From an uncultured Flavobacteriales bacterium (lineage in GTDB: Bacteria; Bacteroidota; Bacteroidia; Flavobacteriales; Crocinitomicaceae), in the NCBI GenBank assembly GCA_946480815.1, contig CAMLLB010000002.1:62001-126000 (forward strand): a stretch of 64,000 nucleotides of DNA, given 5' to 3'. This document shows positions 15,570 through 23,916 of this stretch, piece by piece. The notes beneath the pieces are model-generated. The model made no database searches. It was given only the letters and a program-made list of their open reading frames with translations, and was not told where the DNA came from. Made by a program: the position numbers and the translations under genes. Positions within the stretch are counted from its first letter, which is position 1. Each line of letters starts with the position of its first letter.

Positions 15570-16846
15570 TGAAAAAATTAAAGGCATCCGTACGGAAAGA
15601 AATACTCCTGGTACTTCACGATAAAGTGGGGCTGTTATTGATGTATTTGATGCCACTCTTATTGGTTTTTATCATCACAATCGTACAAAACAGTGCTTTT
15701 CAAATTGTAAACGAAAATAAACTGACCGTTCTGATCTCCAATCAGGATAAAGGTTCTCTGGGTGATTCATTGGTAAAAGCCCTGGCCCATTCCGGGAGTT
15801 TTGAGATCAAAAAAAATGATCAACTCTCCGAAAATGCTGTTAAGCGAACAACTATTGACGAAGATGCCATGCTGGGAATATATATCCCGTCCGACTTCAG
15901 TGAGCGATTAGCAAGTAATGCCAACAATATTTCCCAATTGATGCTGGAACAAATGGGTGTAATTGAAAAAGCCCCGAAAATTGCTCCTGAAAAACAGGAA
16001 ATTGCCATTTATTTTGATCCTATAGTACAGGAAAACTTTCGAATTTCCGTCAATAACGGAATCCAGGCTATCACAAATGGTATCGAGAATGAAGAAATGG
16101 TTTCGAAATTGTTCCAGGAAATGGGATATGATTCGATTCCGAGAAATATCCGGCAAGCCATTATAAACCGCGAAACCAAATTGAAAATTGCGAATGCGAG
16201 CTTGAGCAATGAAGCGGAACTGATTCCGAATTCCAGTCAGCATAACGTTCCTGCATGGTCCATTTTTGCCATGTTCTTCATGGTGATTTCCCTGGGTGGA
16301 AATATTGTAAAGGAACGTTTATCGGGGAGCTTTTTGCGACTTCAAACCATTCCGCGGGGTTTCGCCTTGACATTGATATCCAAATTTCTGGTATACCTGT
16401 TTGTAGCTTTATCCCAATTGCTTCTTCTTTTCCTGATGGGAATTTACATTTTCCCGCATATCGGATTACCCCAATTGGCGATGCCGAATGCATTTTTACC
16501 GTTCCTGGTCGTTACCTTGCTTTCTGCCGTTTCTGCAATTTCTTATGCAGTTTTGGTTGGTACCTATGCCAAAACGCAAGAACAGGCAAATGGGTTCGGG
16601 GCCATTTCGATCATTATTTTTGCAGCAATTGGTGGAATTTGGGTGCCTAATTTCGTGATGCCGGATTACATGCAGGCAATTGGGAATATTTCTCCTTTGA
16701 AGTGGTGCCTGGAAGGATATTACACGCTTTTCTTGAAAAATGGTGCCTGGAGTGAATTAATTGGTACTATAACTTTCTTATTTTTGTTCACAGTAATTTG
16801 TCAACTCTTGATATTCATAAAGTTGAGAATTCAAAACTATATTTAA
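15569..16846 (+). CDS. ABC-2 type transporter permease (pigment exporter)
   Basis: A 425-residue ABC-2 permease. There is one membrane span near residues 18-40, a long extracytoplasmic segment to about 225, and then five or six spans to the C terminus, the usual layout of DrrB/YhhJ-like permeases. ATG 15569 overlaps the ATPase stop by one base; the upstream TTG 15566 is less likely. It forms the exporter with the ATPase at 14826 and is followed after 3 bases by the third ACP gene. Confidence 0.9.
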   Translation: MKKLKASVRKEILLVLHDKVGLLLMYLMPLLLVFIITIVQNSAFQIVNENKLTVLISNQDKGSLGDSLVKALAHSGSFEIKKNDQLSENAVKRTTIDEDAMLGIYIPSDFSERLASNANNISQLMLEQMGVIEKAPKIAPEKQEIAIYFDPIVQENFRISVNNGIQAITNGIENEEMVSKLFQEMGYDSIPRNIRQAIINRETKLKIANASLSNEAELIPNSSQHNVPAWSIFAMFFMVISLGGNIVKERLSGSFLRLQTIPRGFALTLISKFLVYLFVALSQLLLLFLMGIYIFPHIGLPQLAMPNAFLPFLVVTLLSAVSAISYAVLVGTYAKTQEQANGFGAISIIIFAAIGGIWVPNFVMPDYMQAIGNISPLKWCLEGYYTLFLKNGAWSELIGTITFLFLFTVICQLLIFIKLRIQNYI

Positions 16847-16849
16847 AAT

Positions 16850-17119
16850 ATGACTACAAACAGAGAAGAATTAATTGTTGAGTTCAAAGAACATTTGATT
16901 AAATATTTGAACTTGTTGGATTTAACTCCTGCAGATATTCAGAATGATGTGCCATTATTCGGAGAAGAATTAGGTTTGGATTCTATTGATTCTGTTGAAT
17001 TGATCGTTTTACTGGACCGTGAATACGGAATAAAAATCAAGAACCCAACTGAGGGCAGACAAATCTTGGTTGATGTCAATACAATCGTAGATTACATTAT
17101 TGCGAATAGAACAAAATAG
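16850..17119 (+). CDS. Acyl carrier protein (pigment cluster ACP 3)
   Basis: An 89-residue ACP with the phosphopantetheine serine at Ser45 in GLDSIDSVEL. It is a close paralogue of the ACP at 5553 (LTPADIQND, PLFG, YGIKI and VNT blocks shared). It opens the second ACP-KS-CLF block, with the KS gene 5 bases downstream. Confidence 0.9.
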   Translation: MTTNREELIVEFKEHLIKYLNLLDLTPADIQNDVPLFGEELGLDSIDSVELIVLLDREYGIKIKNPTEGRQILVDVNTIVDYIIANRTK

Positions 17120-17124
17120 GATCT

Positions 17125-18324
17125 ATGACTGAAATTGTTGTTACGGGAATGGGTGCAATCAGTTCAATTGGGTTGACAATTGCTGAAAACCTTTATTCCC
17201 TGCAACATGAAATTTCAGGAATCAGAAAAGCCAAACATTTCAAGTCTCACTATACCGACTCCCTGGTATTTGGGGAGATCGATCAAAGTGATGAATCCCT
17301 TTTAGCCGAATTGGGGCTTGAAAAAGGACGTGGTTTCACACGAACAACGCTTATTGCCATGAAAGCCTTTCGTGAAGCTGTAACGGATGCTCAGCTTAGT
17401 TTGGAAGACCTGGCATCAACCCGCACAGCTTTTATCAGCTCAAGTACCGTTGGAGGAATGTGTTATACGGATGATCTGTACCACGATGCAAATATGCATG
17501 GTTCTCCATCAGAGTACGTAAAGAATTACGAAGGTTCGGATCACGCTTTACAAATCGTTCGTTTTTATGGAATGAAGGGAATCACTGACGTTATCAATAC
17601 GGCTTGTTCATCGTCAGCCAACGCCATTGCACTGGGCGCCCGTTTACTGGAAACAGGAAAAGTAGATCGTGTGATTGCCGGGGGAAGTGATTGTCTTGCA
17701 AAATTTACGGTAAATGGTTTCAATTCCCTCCGGATCTTAAGCGAGGAACCTTGTAAACCTTTTGATACAAACCGCGAAGGATTAAGCCTTGGAGAAGCTG
17801 CAGCTTATGTTGTCCTGGAAAGAAGATCAGACGTACCGGATCACAAAAAAATCCGGGCCGTCTTCTCAGGTTTCGGGATTTGTAACGATGCCTTTCACCC
17901 TTCTGCAACATCTGATGATGCAAGAGGACCAAGAATGGCAATGGAACTGGCCCTGAAACGTGCGAAGCTGAAACCGGAGGATATTCAATACATCAACGCG
18001 CACGGGACCGGAACACCCAACAACGATATTACGGAATCATATGCTTTTTCCAGGTTGTTTAAAATTGTTCCTCCTTTCAGTTCAACGAAATCCTATGTAG
18101 GGCACACGTTAGCTGCTGCAGGTGTCCTGGAAGCAATTTACAGTATCTTTTCTATCCAGAACCAGGAAGTATACCCAAGTTTGCGAGTAGAAAATCCCAT
18201 TTCGGAGTTTGCTTTCCGGCCAACCTTGAAATACACCCCGGAAGTTACCATTAAACATGTTATTTCCAATTCATTCGGGTTTGGGGGAAATTGCACCTCT
18301 CTAATCTTTTCAGCATGTATATAA
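17125..18324 (+). CDS. Beta-ketoacyl-ACP synthase (KS of ACP-KS-CLF module B)
   Basis: A 399-residue ketosynthase with complete catalytic residues: Cys161 in NTACSSSANA, His293 in INAHGTGTPNND and His327 in KSYVGHTLAA, with Lys322. The C-terminal NSFGFGGN loop is present. It is the closest relative in the window of the KS at 5808 and, like it, is followed by a degenerate KS. The overlap with that downstream gene is 10 bases. It probably builds the second acyl chain of the product. Confidence 0.9.
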   Translation: MTEIVVTGMGAISSIGLTIAENLYSLQHEISGIRKAKHFKSHYTDSLVFGEIDQSDESLLAELGLEKGRGFTRTTLIAMKAFREAVTDAQLSLEDLASTRTAFISSSTVGGMCYTDDLYHDANMHGSPSEYVKNYEGSDHALQIVRFYGMKGITDVINTACSSSANAIALGARLLETGKVDRVIAGGSDCLAKFTVNGFNSLRILSEEPCKPFDTNREGLSLGEAAAYVVLERRSDVPDHKKIRAVFSGFGICNDAFHPSATSDDARGPRMAMELALKRAKLKPEDIQYINAHGTGTPNNDITESYAFSRLFKIVPPFSSTKSYVGHTLAAAGVLEAIYSIFSIQNQEVYPSLRVENPISEFAFRPTLKYTPEVTIKHVISNSFGFGGNCTSLIFSACI

Positions 18325-19352
18325 AAGACCTCTACGCTATTTCTCCGCAAAAAACACATGATTTGTCTTTCGAAAAGGGAGATTGGCGGGTTTTGAATGA
18401 ATACATCTACACCGCTATCGAACCTTCTTACCAGGATTTGATTCCCAATGCACAGTTAAGAAGAATGGGAAAAGCAGTGCGCATGGGAATCGGTGTTTCT
18501 TTGCCATTATTGGGAAGAAATCCAAAACCTGATGGGATTATTTTTGGAACTGCAAACGGTGGATTGGAAGACTGCATTAAGTTTTTGAACCAAATTGTTG
18601 AATACAACGAAGGAACATTAACTCCTACAAATTTTGTACAAAGTACCCCCAATGCCTTAGCCGGACAAGTAGCACTTCTTTCTGAAAACCAGGGTTACAA
18701 TATGACACATGTCAATGGTTCACTGGCTTTTGAATCTGCTTTATTGGACGCTTCACTTTTTTTCGATGAACACCAGGACGAAGAAAAAACCTTGTTGCTG
18801 GGAGCTGTTGAAGAAATCTCAGATTATAATTACAATATTGACCGTTTGGGAGAACGTTTCAAGGAAGAATTGGTTTCCAACACAGATCTTTTGAGTTCGG
18901 GGACACCAGGCTCCTATTGCGGCGAAGGATCTACTCAATTTTACCTGAGCAGTAATCCGGAGAACAGCCTTGCGCAATTCAAAGCCTCTAAGCAATCGTC
19001 TCACCTGTCTGAAAATGAGATCGGGGAATTCGTGTTGAGCTTTCTGCAGGAACAAAAGATCACTATTGCAGATATCGATTGTCTGTTACTTGGAAAAAAC
19101 GGAGATGTTGCCACTGATTCCTGGTATGACCAAGTAGAACAACTTTTTGGCGACACACCAAGAGTTTATTTTAAGAAGTCGGTCGGTGAATACCGCACAG
19201 TAAGTGCATTTGCAAGCTATTTGGCGGTTCGTTTGCTGAACGGCCAGGCACAACATGTAATAGAAAATGGTGCAACGATAACACCGCGCACCACTCTCAT
19301 ATACAATCATTTTGATGCTGTTCGTCACAGCCTGATCCTGATCCAAAGATGA
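18315..19352 (+). CDS. Chain-length-factor-like KS homologue with Cys replaced by Asn
   Basis: A 345-residue thiolase-fold protein, the partner of the KS at 17125. By-eye alignment to KS and to its paralogue at 6985 puts Asn134 (MTHVNGSLAFE) at the position of the nucleophilic Cys, a Gly/Lys near 260 at the first His, and Glu292 (SVGEYRTVSAF) at the second His. It cannot condense on its own. ATG 18315 is preferred over TTG 18291, since the N terminus MYIKDLYAISPQ then lines up with the MYFIQHIESITHQ start of the paralogue. It ends the pigment locus. Confidence 0.72.
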   Translation: MYIKDLYAISPQKTHDLSFEKGDWRVLNEYIYTAIEPSYQDLIPNAQLRRMGKAVRMGIGVSLPLLGRNPKPDGIIFGTANGGLEDCIKFLNQIVEYNEGTLTPTNFVQSTPNALAGQVALLSENQGYNMTHVNGSLAFESALLDASLFFDEHQDEEKTLLLGAVEEISDYNYNIDRLGERFKEELVSNTDLLSSGTPGSYCGEGSTQFYLSSNPENSLAQFKASKQSSHLSENEIGEFVLSFLQEQKITIADIDCLLLGKNGDVATDSWYDQVEQLFGDTPRVYFKKSVGEYRTVSAFASYLAVRLLNGQAQHVIENGATITPRTTLIYNHFDAVRHSLILIQR

Positions 19353-19358
19353 TTTAAA

Positions 19359-19513
19359 ACCACATAGGAACATAGGCACATAGTTTTCACTCTCTTTGGG
19401 TAATAGAGACTTTAATATTATTACCATAACATAGATCACATAATTCTTAGAAGTTTAAGATGAATCGGATAGACAATTCAACGATTCCTATGTTTCTATG
19501 TGACCTATGTGGT
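19359..19513. repeat. Inverted CACATAG-type repeat between convergent genes
   Basis: The arm at 19359-19383 (ACCACATAGGAACATAGGCA and on) is matched by a reverse-complement arm at 19487-19513 that ends CTATGTGGT. Each arm has two to three copies of the short word ACATAG, and a further related copy (CATAACATAGATCACATA) lies at 19425-19442. It sits between the last pigment gene and the convergent hydroxylase gene. It may end transcription from both sides or be a dispersed intergenic repeat. Confidence 0.55.
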
Positions 19514-19520
19514 AAATTTC

Positions 19521-20180
19521 CTATTTCTTCAGGATCGTAATCGTTTTTCGGCCTTTTACGGGCATCGTTCTGAAAACAATATCCCAAATTGGAGTAGAAA
19601 CTCCGAAGGCTTTATCGTGTTGCTGATAATGATGGATGTTGTGATGTCTCCACCAAAAGTTAAACCGTGCAGGTGCAGGTTTACTGTGCACCATCCAGTG
19701 AATGCTGATATACACCAGGTAACCGATTAAGAAACCCGCACCAAAAGTAAAGGCTGCACTTCCCATCATGAGATAAAAAACTCCCAGGAAGGCGCTTGCA
19801 ATTACCAATCCCGGAACCGGGGGTAAAATAATGCGGTCTTCGTCACTCGGATACTGATGGTGAATTCCGTGGAACATGTATTGCAAACCGGTATCATAAG
19901 ACGCATCCTTCAACTTATGATACACAAAACGATGAAGTACGTATTCGCCGAATGTCCATGCTAAAAATCCAAGAAAGAACAATAAGATCATGTTGATTGC
20001 AGTTCCTTGAAAATATTGCATATAAATCCAGAGCCAAACACCGGCTACAGCGCTATACAATACGATAATAATCCAAAGCTTTGTTTTTGTTAAGACCTCA
20101 AGAAGAGGAGATTTGAATAGTTTAGGCGATTTTTCATCAGGATAAACTCGGAATTCATAATTTTCATTATTTGCTTCCAT
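19521..20180 (-). CDS. Fatty acid hydroxylase / sterol desaturase superfamily membrane protein
   Basis: A 219-residue integral membrane diiron enzyme. The histidine boxes are clear: HRFVYH, HGIHHQYP, a single His in IHWMVHS and HHNIHHYQQHD, in the order seen in fatty acid 2-hydroxylases. Four or so membrane spans lie between residues 35 and 150. It would hydroxylate the acyl chain of a lipid with O2. It converges with the pigment locus and may or may not be linked to it in function. Confidence 0.85.
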   Translation of the reverse strand: MEANNENYEFRVYPDEKSPKLFKSPLLEVLTKTKLWIIIVLYSAVAGVWLWIYMQYFQGTAINMILLFFLGFLAWTFGEYVLHRFVYHKLKDASYDTGLQYMFHGIHHQYPSDEDRIILPPVPGLVIASAFLGVFYLMMGSAAFTFGAGFLIGYLVYISIHWMVHSKPAPARFNFWWRHHNIHHYQQHDKAFGVSTPIWDIVFRTMPVKGRKTITILKK

Positions 20181-20253
20181 AGAATAGAATTTAGTGAGTA
20201 TTACTTTTTGAATATTTCAATTTGGCACTCAGTTGTTCTATCACAACCTACAA

Positions 20254-20261
20254 CAAAGTTA
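20254..20261 (-). promoter_or_regulatory. Candidate -7 box (TAACTTTG) for the fatty acid hydroxylase gene
   Basis: On the - strand TAACTTTG matches TAnnTTTG about 74 bases before the ATG. A TTTG -33 box at the ideal distance is not seen. The rest of the 152-bp gap to hemD shows no other feature I can support. Confidence 0.35.
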
Positions 20262-20332
20262 ATGAACTTTAGATGCTATCGGTTCTAAAACATAACTAAA
20301 ATGTAGGGCTTTTAGTTAAAAAAAACTAATTT

Positions 20333-21007
20333 TCAGGGAATAATCTGCTGTAAAATTTCCAGGAGCTCTGTATAAGTGGAAGTATCCAGAATGAAATGAA
20401 CGGGTGAATCATCATCCATCATTGCTTCTGCCGTGGTATGACCCCAGGCTATTACTTTTGCATCTTCAGGAAGAACGTTCAAAGAAATAAAACTCCTGTA
20501 ATTGGAAGGGCTTGTAAACACATAGATTGAAAAAGGGTTCAGGAATTGAACCGCGTCCTCAATGGTATTATAAACCAATAATGGAATCTTTTGCGCTTCG
20601 GGAAGTTGTGCTTCAACGGATTTGTTGGATTTAAGCGATTGCGGAAAAAGTGCAACCCGCTCTCCAAGCCAATCCCTGAACTGCTTTCCAATTTCCTGAG
20701 GGTTCCCCGCATTTTCTCCAAAAAAAGAGACGATGTATCCTTTCTCCTCAATGTATTTCTTCGTTTCCAAACCGATACACGCAATTTGCTGATTCGGTTG
20801 CGGGGTAAAATTTTCCGAAACAAAAAAATCGAAGGATCGCGGAGAAGAGAAAAATACCACATCCCAATCAGAAGGGGCCTGAAAAGGAATTTTTTGAAAG
20901 GAAATAAAGGATTTTCGGACTAATGGAATATTATTCTCCTGACAAAAATCGCGAATAAGAAGAGAAGAGTCGCTTTCCGAACTAAGAAATATACTCTTGA
21001 TCTTCAT
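20333..21007 (-). CDS. hemD: Uroporphyrinogen-III synthase
   Basis: A 224-residue HemD family protein that closes and inverts the D ring of hydroxymethylbilane to give uroporphyrinogen III. The family is poorly conserved; the clues are the two-lobed alpha/beta pattern, VVFFSSPRSFDFF near 50-62, the second-lobe YVFTSPSNYRSF, and AWGHTTAEAM near the end. It overlaps the hemC 3' end by 26 bases, and the hemA-hemC-hemD order supports the call. Confidence 0.85.
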   Translation of the reverse strand: MKIKSIFLSSESDSSLLIRDFCQENNIPLVRKSFISFQKIPFQAPSDWDVVFFSSPRSFDFFVSENFTPQPNQQIACIGLETKKYIEEKGYIVSFFGENAGNPQEIGKQFRDWLGERVALFPQSLKSNKSVEAQLPEAQKIPLLVYNTIEDAVQFLNPFSIYVFTSPSNYRSFISLNVLPEDAKVIAWGHTTAEAMMDDDSPVHFILDTSTYTELLEILQQIIP

Positions 21008-21896
21008 CTTCTTCTTCAGCCAATAACGCTTCTAAAACCACATCAACCATATCCAGGTCGTGCGGGCCTTCAAATTCGAACCATTGTGCTCCTTGCTCCC
21101 ATTCGTGTGCAAAAGCAACCAATAGTCGTCCTTCTTCCGGGCAATATGCACCAAGCGGAAGCTGACAACCACCTTGCAAACGATTCAAAACCGTTCTTTC
21201 CAAAGCAATTTGAGACTGGATATCCTCGTGGTTCATGGCTTGCATGAAATTATACAATTCGTTGTCATTCTCACGGATCTGCAAAGCAAGAACACCTTGC
21301 GCAGGTGCCGGGATAAATTGTTCCGGGTTCAGTACCACTTCATGCATTCCTTTCAAATCCAGTTTTAGACGGTCTAAACCAGCTTTTGCGAGCAGGATGG
21401 CATCGTACTCACCGTCAACCAGTTTTTGAAGCCGGGTAGGAACATTTCCGCGCAGGTCTTTGATCTGAACATCGGAGCGATAACCAACCAGTTGGGATTT
21501 TCTACGAGCAGACGAGGTACCGACAACAGCACCTTCTTTTAAACTCCAAAAAGCATTTTCATCAAATGCCTTCGGGTGGATAAGCAAGACATCTGCCGGG
21601 TTCTCTCTTTCTGAAACCGCTGCTATGATTAACCCTTTCGGGGGATTTGTTTCGAGGTCTTTATGAGAATGTACGGCAAGATCAATTGTTTCCTGAAGTA
21701 AAGCCTGCTCGATTTCTTTCGTGAAAAAACCTTTGCCCTCCAATTTATCAAAACTCAAATGCTGGATTTCATCTCCCTGAGTTTTAATAATGGTAATACT
21801 CACTTCCGCTCCAAGAGCTTCCAATTGGTTTTTTACATGATTGGCTTGCCAAAGTGCTAAATCACTTCCACGCGAACCGATACGAATTTTTCTCAT
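20982..21896 (-). CDS. hemC: Hydroxymethylbilane synthase (porphobilinogen deaminase)
   Basis: A 304-residue enzyme that joins four porphobilinogen units into hydroxymethylbilane. The N terminus RIGSRGSDLALWQANHV, VHSHKDLE, GTSSARRKSQL and the dipyrromethane cofactor site LQGGCQLPLGAYC are all present. It ends in an acidic tail. It begins 9 bases after the hemA stop and overlaps hemD, so the three tetrapyrrole genes form one operon. Confidence 0.95.
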   Translation of the reverse strand: MRKIRIGSRGSDLALWQANHVKNQLEALGAEVSITIIKTQGDEIQHLSFDKLEGKGFFTKEIEQALLQETIDLAVHSHKDLETNPPKGLIIAAVSERENPADVLLIHPKAFDENAFWSLKEGAVVGTSSARRKSQLVGYRSDVQIKDLRGNVPTRLQKLVDGEYDAILLAKAGLDRLKLDLKGMHEVVLNPEQFIPAPAQGVLALQIRENDNELYNFMQAMNHEDIQSQIALERTVLNRLQGGCQLPLGAYCPEEGRLLVAFAHEWEQGAQWFEFEGPHDLDMVDVVLEALLAEEEDEDQEYIS

Positions 21897-21905
21897 GAAG
21901 TAAAA

Positions 21906-23132
21906 TTACGATTTAAACATGATTTCTTTTGCCATAATCATCGGCATACTCATGTATTTTTTCTCCATGTACCCTACAACTTTTTCCAGGATCTCTTTGG
22001 AAGACGGATCCAATTGGTCCAATTCGTTTTTGAAAATCTCATTGAAAGCAGTTGCACGGATCTCTTTGACCATTTGCGGTACAGGTCTCATGGCAACTTC
22101 TATTGCACGCATTTTTGCAATGTTCCGGAATTCATTATTTGCTTCTTCCAGAATTTGCTCTACATGGATTACTTCTTGTGAGCGTTCCTGCAAGTGGCCG
22201 TCTGAAATTCGCTGAAGAACTTCTATTGAAATGTTTCTTGTAGGATAGTTCGTATGAACATCCTGGGAAATATCGCTTGGTAAAGCCAAATCTACCGTAA
22301 TCTTCGGGTTGGTTTCACCGTTCAACAAGTTTTTATACAATTTCTCATCGACGATTACATCTTCGGAACCGGTACAGGAAACCAAAATATCAAACCCTTC
22401 CGAATACGTTGACAATTCACTTAACGGATATGCTTTTCCTCCTAATTCTTCCGCCAGAACTTCAGCTTTTTCAAGTGTTCTGTTGAAAATCACAAAATTG
22501 CTCATTCCGTGTTTTTTCAAAAAGCGCAACATGGCGGTATTGGTAACTCCCGCACCAATTGCCAAAACACGTGCGTTCTTCGGAGCGTCCATTCCAACCA
22601 AACGCTGGTATGCGATAGAAACTACCGAAACCGGTTTTAAAGAAATCTTGGTTTCAGTATAAACACGTTTTGCAGTCTCGATAGTATGACGGAATAAAAT
22701 ACGCAAGGTGTCTCCAGAAAGGCCCAGATCACGCGATTGTTCGTAAGCCTGACGAACCTGTGTAATGATCTCACGTTCCCCGATCACCAGGGAATCAATA
22801 GAAGCCGCTACTCGCAAGGCATGATTAACCGATTCCATCTTCGCGTAAACAACAGCTTTGGTCGCAAAGAAGTTTACTTTTTCTTCATCAAACTCAGGGT
22901 AAAGTGCTGAAAAGAAATCGTGGAGAAATTCTGTGGAAACAACCTCATTCGTCACCAGGAAATACTCTACCCGGTTACATGTTGACAAAAACATAATCTC
23001 ATCAATATGCAAACGTTCTTTTACATATTGAAAACGCGATTGAACAGAATCCTGTTCTATATGCAAAGCTCCGATTTTGGAGACTTCCAAATTTCTATGC
23101 GTAAATGCGATTGTATTCAGTTGCTTAATCAC
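21906..23132 (-). CDS. hemA: Glutamyl-tRNA reductase
   Basis: A 408-residue enzyme that reduces glutamyl-tRNA to glutamate-1-semialdehyde, the first step of C5-pathway heme synthesis. The catalytic Cys is in STCNRVEYF (about residue 51), followed by SLVIGEREIITQVRQAYE and a NADPH-binding GAGVTN block. The start is GTG at 23132; no better in-frame start is seen just upstream. The 208-bp stretch behind it to the next gene should hold its promoter, but I cannot place one with confidence. Confidence 0.95.
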   Translation of the reverse strand: MIKQLNTIAFTHRNLEVSKIGALHIEQDSVQSRFQYVKERLHIDEIMFLSTCNRVEYFLVTNEVVSTEFLHDFFSALYPEFDEEKVNFFATKAVVYAKMESVNHALRVAASIDSLVIGEREIITQVRQAYEQSRDLGLSGDTLRILFRHTIETAKRVYTETKISLKPVSVVSIAYQRLVGMDAPKNARVLAIGAGVTNTAMLRFLKKHGMSNFVIFNRTLEKAEVLAEELGGKAYPLSELSTYSEGFDILVSCTGSEDVIVDEKLYKNLLNGETNPKITVDLALPSDISQDVHTNYPTRNISIEVLQRISDGHLQERSQEVIHVEQILEEANNEFRNIAKMRAIEVAMRPVPQMVKEIRATAFNEIFKNELDQLDPSSKEILEKVVGYMEKKYMSMPMIMAKEIMFKS

Positions 23133-23340
23133 GAATGTAACTTTCTAGCTTTATACCTGCAAAGTTGGCAAACAAGACGTTTTAAATTGTCATAAAACTG
23201 TCAGAGATTTAATTTAGAATGGATATAAACAATCCAAAACCCGCGAAAACAAAAGGAAACTCAAAAACGACTCTTTGAAACATGACGAAAATCATACTTT
23301 AAAGATTGAAAAAGAGACGAAAATCACTCGACATCGATCA

Positions 23341-23802
23341 CTACTTGGTAGTCTTTTGGATTCCCAGATAAACTAACAAGGCCGGAACAACCACTGTAAC
23401 AATTGTTACGATCGCATTGACATTGAATTTCTTTTGGTCCACCTTGGAATCGGTCGGCCTGGATTCAAACCGGTAAGCAATGTTGGTGGAATCATAATAA
23501 GCAACCAGGTCCATATACTTCCCGATCTTCTTCTTCCCGTTTGTTTCTTTCAGCATAAAAGGAATCGTTTTGCGATCGGTTGTCCGGTACTTATAAATAA
23601 ATGACCGGTATCCTGTCGAATCATAAATATTGATATCGTATGGCTCTACACCCAATTTCCGGTTTACGGAATCCATACTCATCCCCGTTTTAAGCTGTAT
23701 GACCTGTTCTACATGTGCATACTTAGGTGCAGATACAATACAGGATTGAACCAAAAGTGAAGGGATCAGAATACTTACCAGAATTTTGTTTCCTTTTCTC
23801 AT
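23341..23802 (-). CDS. Hypothetical lipoprotein with BamE-like segment
   Basis: I do not recognise a firm family. The 153-residue protein begins with a lipoprotein signal peptide whose lipobox is LVQSC (Cys21). The segment LKTGMSMDSVNRKLGVEPYDI resembles the start of SmpA/BamE-type domains (a LxxGMxxxxVxxxLG pattern). One hydrophobic helix near residues 128-146 at the C-terminal end could be a membrane anchor. It is a lone - strand gene. Confidence 0.55.
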   Translation of the reverse strand: MRKGNKILVSILIPSLLVQSCIVSAPKYAHVEQVIQLKTGMSMDSVNRKLGVEPYDINIYDSTGYRSFIYKYRTTDRKTIPFMLKETNGKKKIGKYMDLVAYYDSTNIAYRFESRPTDSKVDQKKFNVNAIVTIVTVVVPALLVYLGIQKTTK

Positions 23803-23916
23803 GTCGAATCGCTAATTGGTGGGGCAAATCCAATCAGATAAATCGAGGAAACCGCATTAGCAGGTAAAACAAATTACAACAATTGCTTGAAAGGAAAATT
23901 CTAAAAAATCAAAAAA

